Assembly: GCA_013112715.1 (NCBI GenBank)
Contig: JABFGB010000005.1
Span: forward strand, 62,001 to 126,000
Direction: 5' to 3'
DNA length: 64,000 bases
DNA from: Chloroflexota bacterium
GTDB lineage: Bacteria > Chloroflexota > Anaerolineae > Aggregatilineales > J027
The notes under the pieces are model-generated. The model was not told the origin of the DNA. It saw nothing but the letters and a program-made list of their open reading frames with translations, and ran no database searches. This document shows, in pieces, positions 60,309 to 64,000 of the stretch (position 1 is its first letter; each line of letters opens with the position of its first letter). A program made the translations under genes and the position numbers.

Positions 60309-61727
60309 TTATTGTGTTGGGATGGGCGGGATACGCCATTCAACAAAACGCCCCAATTGACCATTGGCGTCTATGCCCGCCACTGCAACCGTTTCATACA
60401 GGGACATAGACTCCCACGTAAAACTGCTTTCGGAGGTTGTAAAAATCTGGTTATAGACGGACGATCCCGGAAACCGCAGAGCCACTGCATAAGCCGTCGC
60501 GCCGGGAACTGGCGTCCACTCTAGGTGCCATGTGCTGGTATCAAGGCGATAATCTTGGGGCGGATTGGGGCCATCGGCCAACACCAATAGGGTCGCTAAG
60601 GCTAGTTTGGTGATACGTCCCATATAAGCTGCATCTACATCATCAGCACGATCACGTGCATTGTGCTGGCGGCTTGGGTCATCCCGATATTCAATCATAC
60701 GGATAGCCGAAATACCCTCCGCATTAAAGCTCATATGGTCGCCCCAACGCCCAGAACGGTCAGTTGTTTCCTCAACCGTCACATTCAGTTCGCCCTGCAT
60801 ATAGGCCCGCGATACTAATTCCATCAGTCGGGCAAGTTCGCGGGAGCCAGATTCGGCAGGCGGCTCAGAAAATACCCGCATCTGATTATCATATCGCTCA
60901 CCATTTGGCCCGGTGGGGCTTCCCACCATATCCATCGTCAGCGCGGCTTTGATATCCAAATTATTGTCTTTAAGGTATTTTACGAAGCCTGTGCTGCCAA
61001 AACGTTGTTCAAATTCTTCAGCGGCGAATAATACAAAAATGATAGTGGCGCGGTGATAGCCTTGAGCCATGATGCGGGCCAATTCCAAAACCACCGACAC
61101 GCCAGAGCCATTGTCATTGGCACCGGGTTGATATAAATCGGCACTTGTAACAGAACTACTGTTGATCGTGTCATAATGTGCCCCTACCACAATCACGCCG
61201 GCTGACGCATCCAAACCGGGAAGCACCATAAAAATATTGTCGTTAGTCGCACTTATACCCCCATAATTAATCGAAAGAGCTTGGGTATAAACCACAATTT
61301 GCTTATCAGGGTTCGCCGCTTTAATCTCTTCAAAACGACCTTTTAGATATAATGCGGCGGCATGTATGCCCTGATTAGGGGTGGGTAAGCCTAATGAGTG
61401 GCGATTTTGAAAGTTCTCCATTGCCAAAACCGTATTCATCATGCGGTTGTTATCTATATAAAGCATCCAATTGGTCACCGAATTATTGACTGGCACGTCC
61501 TCTTCTACTCCACCCGGTAATTCTGGCAAGACAGGGGGTGCTTGAATGGTGACAGGGCCGGGTGCGCCAAGTGTCGGCTGATTAGTGGTGGTAGACATAG
61601 GCTGACGCGGGGCTAATGTTGGTGGGTCTTCTTCCGTCAGCGAACAAGCCAACATACTGCTGATAAGCATCGCCAACACCAGCAATAATGCAAGTGATTT
61701 ATACAGATGAGATGGGTTTTGTTTCAT
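60309..61727 (-). CDS. M28-family metallopeptidase, lipoprotein
   Basis: 472 residues. A signal with lipobox MLAC (about residue 28) predicts a membrane lipoprotein; a Pro/Thr-rich linker follows. The M28 zinc site is complete: VVGAHYDTI (His, Asp), PGANDNGSGVSVV (bridging Asp), FAAEEFE (catalytic Glu and ligand Glu), LTMDMVG (Asp) and GRWGDHMSF (His). The C-terminal 80 residues (WHLEWTPVPGATAYAVALR...) form an FN3-like domain. Aminopeptidase or carboxypeptidase activity is likely. The ATG at 61727 is chosen; a TTG five codons upstream is possible, and neither has a strong ribosome binding site. Confidence 0.93.
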   Translation of the reverse strand: MKQNPSHLYKSLALLLVLAMLISSMLACSLTEEDPPTLAPRQPMSTTTNQPTLGAPGPVTIQAPPVLPELPGGVEEDVPVNNSVTNWMLYIDNNRMMNTVLAMENFQNRHSLGLPTPNQGIHAAALYLKGRFEEIKAANPDKQIVVYTQALSINYGGISATNDNIFMVLPGLDASAGVIVVGAHYDTINSSSVTSADLYQPGANDNGSGVSVVLELARIMAQGYHRATIIFVLFAAEEFEQRFGSTGFVKYLKDNNLDIKAALTMDMVGSPTGPNGERYDNQMRVFSEPPAESGSRELARLMELVSRAYMQGELNVTVEETTDRSGRWGDHMSFNAEGISAIRMIEYRDDPSRQHNARDRADDVDAAYMGRITKLALATLLVLADGPNPPQDYRLDTSTWHLEWTPVPGATAYAVALRFPGSSVYNQIFTTSESSFTWESMSLYETVAVAGIDANGQLGRFVEWRIPPIPTQ

Positions 61728-61761
61728 ACCATTTGAGACCAAACTACTTTAGATGGCCGAG

Positions 61762-61790
61762 ATTGTAGCATGGATTTGAGTGAAACAAGC
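61762..61790 (-). promoter_or_regulatory. Candidate promoter of the M28 peptidase gene
   Basis: TACAAT (61762-61767) on the minus strand with only a poor -35 (TTGT region near 61784-61789). Back to back with the rpmG promoter. Confidence 0.4.
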
Positions 61791-61840
61791 GTCCGATTTT
61801 ATGACGGTTGGGTGACTGTTGCCTCTTGGCAATTCTAGTA

Positions 61841-61869
61841 TTCACACGACGCGGGCTTTCCGCTACAAT
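61841..61869 (+). promoter_or_regulatory. Promoter of rpmG
   Basis: TTCACA (61841-61846), 17 bases, TACAAT (61864-61869); leader of about 30 nt with GGAGG at 61890-61894. Confidence 0.7.
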
Positions 61870-61905
61870 GTGTACCAGAAAACGCATTTGGAGGCACACA
61901 AAGTC

Positions 61906-62070
61906 ATGGCAAAGAAAAAGAAAGACCGTAGCTGGGTTCGCTTGGTCAGCACCGAAAGCAATCACGTTTACTACACTGAGAAAAATAAACGGAACGACAC
62001 GGGCCGCATGGAAATCAAAAAATATGATCCCACCCTGCGCCGCCATGTGCTCTATCGTGAAAGCAAGTAG
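61906..62070 (+). CDS. rpmG: Ribosomal protein L33
   Basis: 54 residues, highly basic: MAKKKKDRSWVRLVSTESNH, YYTEKNKRNDTGRMEIKKYD, then PTLRRHVLYRESK. This is the Cys-free (zinc-independent) L33 type, with the conserved YYT.KNKRN..RMEIKKYDP core. The frame is open upstream, but this ATG matches the family start and has GGAGG 11 nt before it. It is a lone gene here, not next to secE/nusG. Confidence 0.96.
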   Translation: MAKKKKDRSWVRLVSTESNHVYYTEKNKRNDTGRMEIKKYDPTLRRHVLYRESK

Positions 62071-62110
62071 CCCCAGCGAGTGTAGAAGGGCGGCTTTGCA
62101 GCTAAGAATC

Positions 62111-63691
62111 TTACTGGGTCGCCCCCTCTAACACTTTCATCGCGGCATTATGCCCCGGAATCCCGCTCACCGCACCACCACGCTGCGCCCCTGATCCACA
62201 AATCAGAATATTTTCATAAGCCGTCTCTACTCCCCATTTCCCAACCCATTCGCTCCCGTTTTCTGCAAAAGGCCACGATAGTGCCGTGTGGAAAATGTTT
62301 CCAGTAGGAAGTTTTAATTCGTTTTCCAAATCAAGTGGGCTTTTCGCTTCGATACAGGGCTGGCCGTTTGCATCAATCGCTAAACATTCCTCCAAAGGCT
62401 CATCCAAATAACGATTAATGCCCTGTATATATCTCCGCATGATGATTTCGCGCAGTTGGGCGTTATTGGCTTCATTAAAGAGCCGATAAGGAATATCCAA
62501 GCCAAATAGGGTAAGGGTCTGATAGCCCTGTAATTCAGGCGACAAGATCGAGGGGTCGGTCAATGAGTGACAGTACATTTCACCGGACACCCGTTCAGGA
62601 ATCTGCCCCATCACGGCCACCCGATGGTATTCCTTCATCTCCTCATAGCCCTCATCAATATGAAATGTCCCGGTGAAAGCATCCTTTAGGGAATATTGGG
62701 TTGCTTTCAACTGAGGCAGGCGTTTCAGCAGCATGTTGATTTTGAATACCGCCCCTTCATCAGCATCTCTAATTGGCAGCGGCGTCGGCAACAATTGATT
62801 GAGCACCTGCGGGGCAGCATTAACCAGCACATATCGCCCCCGCACCGATTGAGTTTTACCATCGTGGGTATAATGCACAACGGCATAAGGGGTATCTGGT
62901 TCGATCCCTTCAACTGGGGCAAAAGTCAGGATTGTGGCACCATTCGCTTGGGCTACCCGCGCTAATTCAGAGGTTAATGCTCCCATTCCCCCAACAGGCA
63001 CCGTCCATTCACCTGTCTCATTACCGATAAGGTGATATAAGAACGTGCGGTTTTGCAACAGGGTCGGGTCATGCGGGTCAGTGGATACACCAATCTTGCC
63101 GTCAGTGAAAATCACCCCACGCACAAGGTCATGCTGCACATTTTTTTCAATGCCGATACCCAATGGTTGCTCAATGAATATTTCCCAAGCCGCCTTTAGT
63201 TCATCGGTTTGACATTGCGCTTTCATGCTGTCACGGCTGACCATTGGGGATAACAAAGTAGGCCAGATAATGCTTGCCAATTGCCCCATCAAACGATAAA
63301 AGCGGCTGTACCCGATAAAATCAGCAGGGCGGATACCGAAATTGGCGAAAGACTGCTCCGTAATTGCCGACGACTCATTGCTCACCAACAAGGCCTTATG
63401 TTGTCCATTTTCCACCGCCGGGGTAAACGACCCTACTGAGCGACGGCGGGTTGAAAAATTGAGTTTTAAATCCTGCACAATCTTATGGGGCAGCAGGCTC
63501 ACCAAATAGGCATATTGGGATAATCGAGCATTCATACCAGCAAAAACTTGGGCCGAAATCGCCGCGCCGCCGACTATGGGTTTGCGTTCCAATACCAATA
63601 CGGATTTACCAGCCCCAGCAAGGTACGCCGCCGCAACAAGGCCGTTATGCCCACCCCCCACAATCACGACATCGTAGTTTGTCTGCTTCAT
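62111..63691 (-). CDS. FAD-dependent oxidoreductase (CrtI/PYROXD2-like)
   Basis: 526 residues. N-terminal dinucleotide-binding motif VVIVGGGHNGLVAAAYLAGAGKSVLVLERK, GGAAIS, and the C-terminal FAD-contact segment ENILICGSGAQRGGAVSGIPGHNAAM, both typical of the phytoene-desaturase-like family. No carotenoid genes are nearby, and the sequence is closer in style to the PYROXD2 branch of unknown substrate. It overlaps the upstream MFS gene by four bases, so the two are coupled. Confidence 0.85.
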   Translation of the reverse strand: MKQTNYDVVIVGGGHNGLVAAAYLAGAGKSVLVLERKPIVGGAAISAQVFAGMNARLSQYAYLVSLLPHKIVQDLKLNFSTRRRSVGSFTPAVENGQHKALLVSNESSAITEQSFANFGIRPADFIGYSRFYRLMGQLASIIWPTLLSPMVSRDSMKAQCQTDELKAAWEIFIEQPLGIGIEKNVQHDLVRGVIFTDGKIGVSTDPHDPTLLQNRTFLYHLIGNETGEWTVPVGGMGALTSELARVAQANGATILTFAPVEGIEPDTPYAVVHYTHDGKTQSVRGRYVLVNAAPQVLNQLLPTPLPIRDADEGAVFKINMLLKRLPQLKATQYSLKDAFTGTFHIDEGYEEMKEYHRVAVMGQIPERVSGEMYCHSLTDPSILSPELQGYQTLTLFGLDIPYRLFNEANNAQLREIIMRRYIQGINRYLDEPLEECLAIDANGQPCIEAKSPLDLENELKLPTGNIFHTALSWPFAENGSEWVGKWGVETAYENILICGSGAQRGGAVSGIPGHNAAMKVLEGATQ

Positions 63692-64000
63692 ATGTTTGCC
63701 CCTTCTTGTGCAATGATGGGGGTATGATGGGGTAGTTGGTTAGCCCAATAGACCAAACCAATCATGACCATGCTAATCACCCCGATAATCCCATAAGCGG
63801 TACGAATGCTGCTAATGTCCGCCACTACCCCAAGTACCTGTGGTCCCAAGAAAATTGCCAAACCTGCGATAAATGAAATCCGCCCACTGGCCCTATCTGT
63901 TTCCTGTGGTGTGACCATCCCAAGTGCCGTTGAAAGCGAGAGAGGAAAGCCGTTCGCAACACCCAAGCCTGCGATAAATAGCCCCATCACACTGATGGCT
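63688..64000 (-). CDS. MFS transporter, C-terminal part only (cut by window end)
   Basis: The frame is open to base 64000, so only about 103 C-terminal residues are seen. Three hydrophobic helices and the pattern GLGVANGFPLSLSTALGMV...QETDRASGRISFIAGLAIFLGPQVLGVVAD, typical of helices 10-12 of MFS permeases. Probably exports or imports the substrate of the coupled oxidoreductase. Confidence 0.75.
   Translation of the reverse strand, partial: AISVMGLFIAGLGVANGFPLSLSTALGMVTPQETDRASGRISFIAGLAIFLGPQVLGVVADISSIRTAYGIIGVISMVMIGLVYWANQLPHHTPIIAQEGANI

Noticed and set aside
1-64000. CRISPR arrays, transposases, phage genes, known riboswitches
   Set aside because: No evenly spaced repeats, transposase motifs, phage structural genes or recognisable riboswitch cores seen on either strand by eye.

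Overview
The window looks like chromosomal DNA of a Chloroflexota bacterium, probably Anaerolineae-like. This is inferred from style, not from a marker gene: SARP/NB-ARC/TPR regulators, lipoproteins with Pro/Thr-rich linkers after the lipid Cys, DUF5666 proteins, a giant alpha-2-macroglobulin, several LacI-regulated sugar ABC systems, and strong AGGAG-type ribosome binding sites. No phage, transposase or CRISPR array was seen. Genes are dense and many neighbours overlap by 1 to 8 bases.

Layout. (a) 1-3352: an M24-fold protein cut by the window edge, an SDR oxidoreductase and a lipoprotein. (b) 3453-14427: an RbsABC-like sugar importer, with an oddly enlarged permease, is divergent from an operon that fuses xylose entry (xylA-xylB) to four inositol genes (iolE, iolG, iolB, iolC). 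(c) 14434-17082: a methyltransferase, two stress-type small proteins (CsbD, DUF1328) and an AAC(3)-like acetyltransferase. (d) 17166-25138: an alpha-disaccharide phosphorolysis operon (importer, DUF624, LacI, GH65, beta-phosphoglucomutase) with a LacI operator just downstream of a clear promoter. (e) 25249-29472: an ECF sigma factor overlapping a probable membrane partner, a GT-C-like membrane protein and a DUF5666 protein; two of these proteins carry extreme Asp/Asn tails. (f) 29636-38603: a beta-glucan (laminarin-type) locus with LacI, importer, GH3 and secreted GH16, marked by three near-identical 16-bp LacI operators. (g) 38986-51853: alpha-2-macroglobulin, a SARP/NB-ARC protein and its split-off TPR partner, a secreted beta-propeller protein, and a candidate small RNA. 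(h) 51859-55771: an ECF sigma factor, membrane proteins and an ABC exporter in one overlapping operon. (i) 56021-60294: the Hen1-Pnkp RNA repair pair next to a tRNA-Ile gene with anticodon CAT. (j) 60309-64000: an M28 peptidase lipoprotein, ribosomal protein L33, an FAD oxidoreductase and a truncated MFS protein.

The most unusual signal is regulatory. Two promoters (48852-48896 and 51732-51765) share 11-bp-spaced TGTCRC heptamers, an identical 10-nt gap and the same TATACTGACC block, which is the layout expected of SARP activator sites. One lies beside the SARP gene and reads into the beta-propeller gene. The other has no gene in front of it but ends about 80 nt later at a strong intrinsic terminator, which predicts a SARP-controlled small RNA. 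The Hen1-Pnkp operon, the split permease and the alpha-2-macroglobulin with an SH3-like insertion are also notable.
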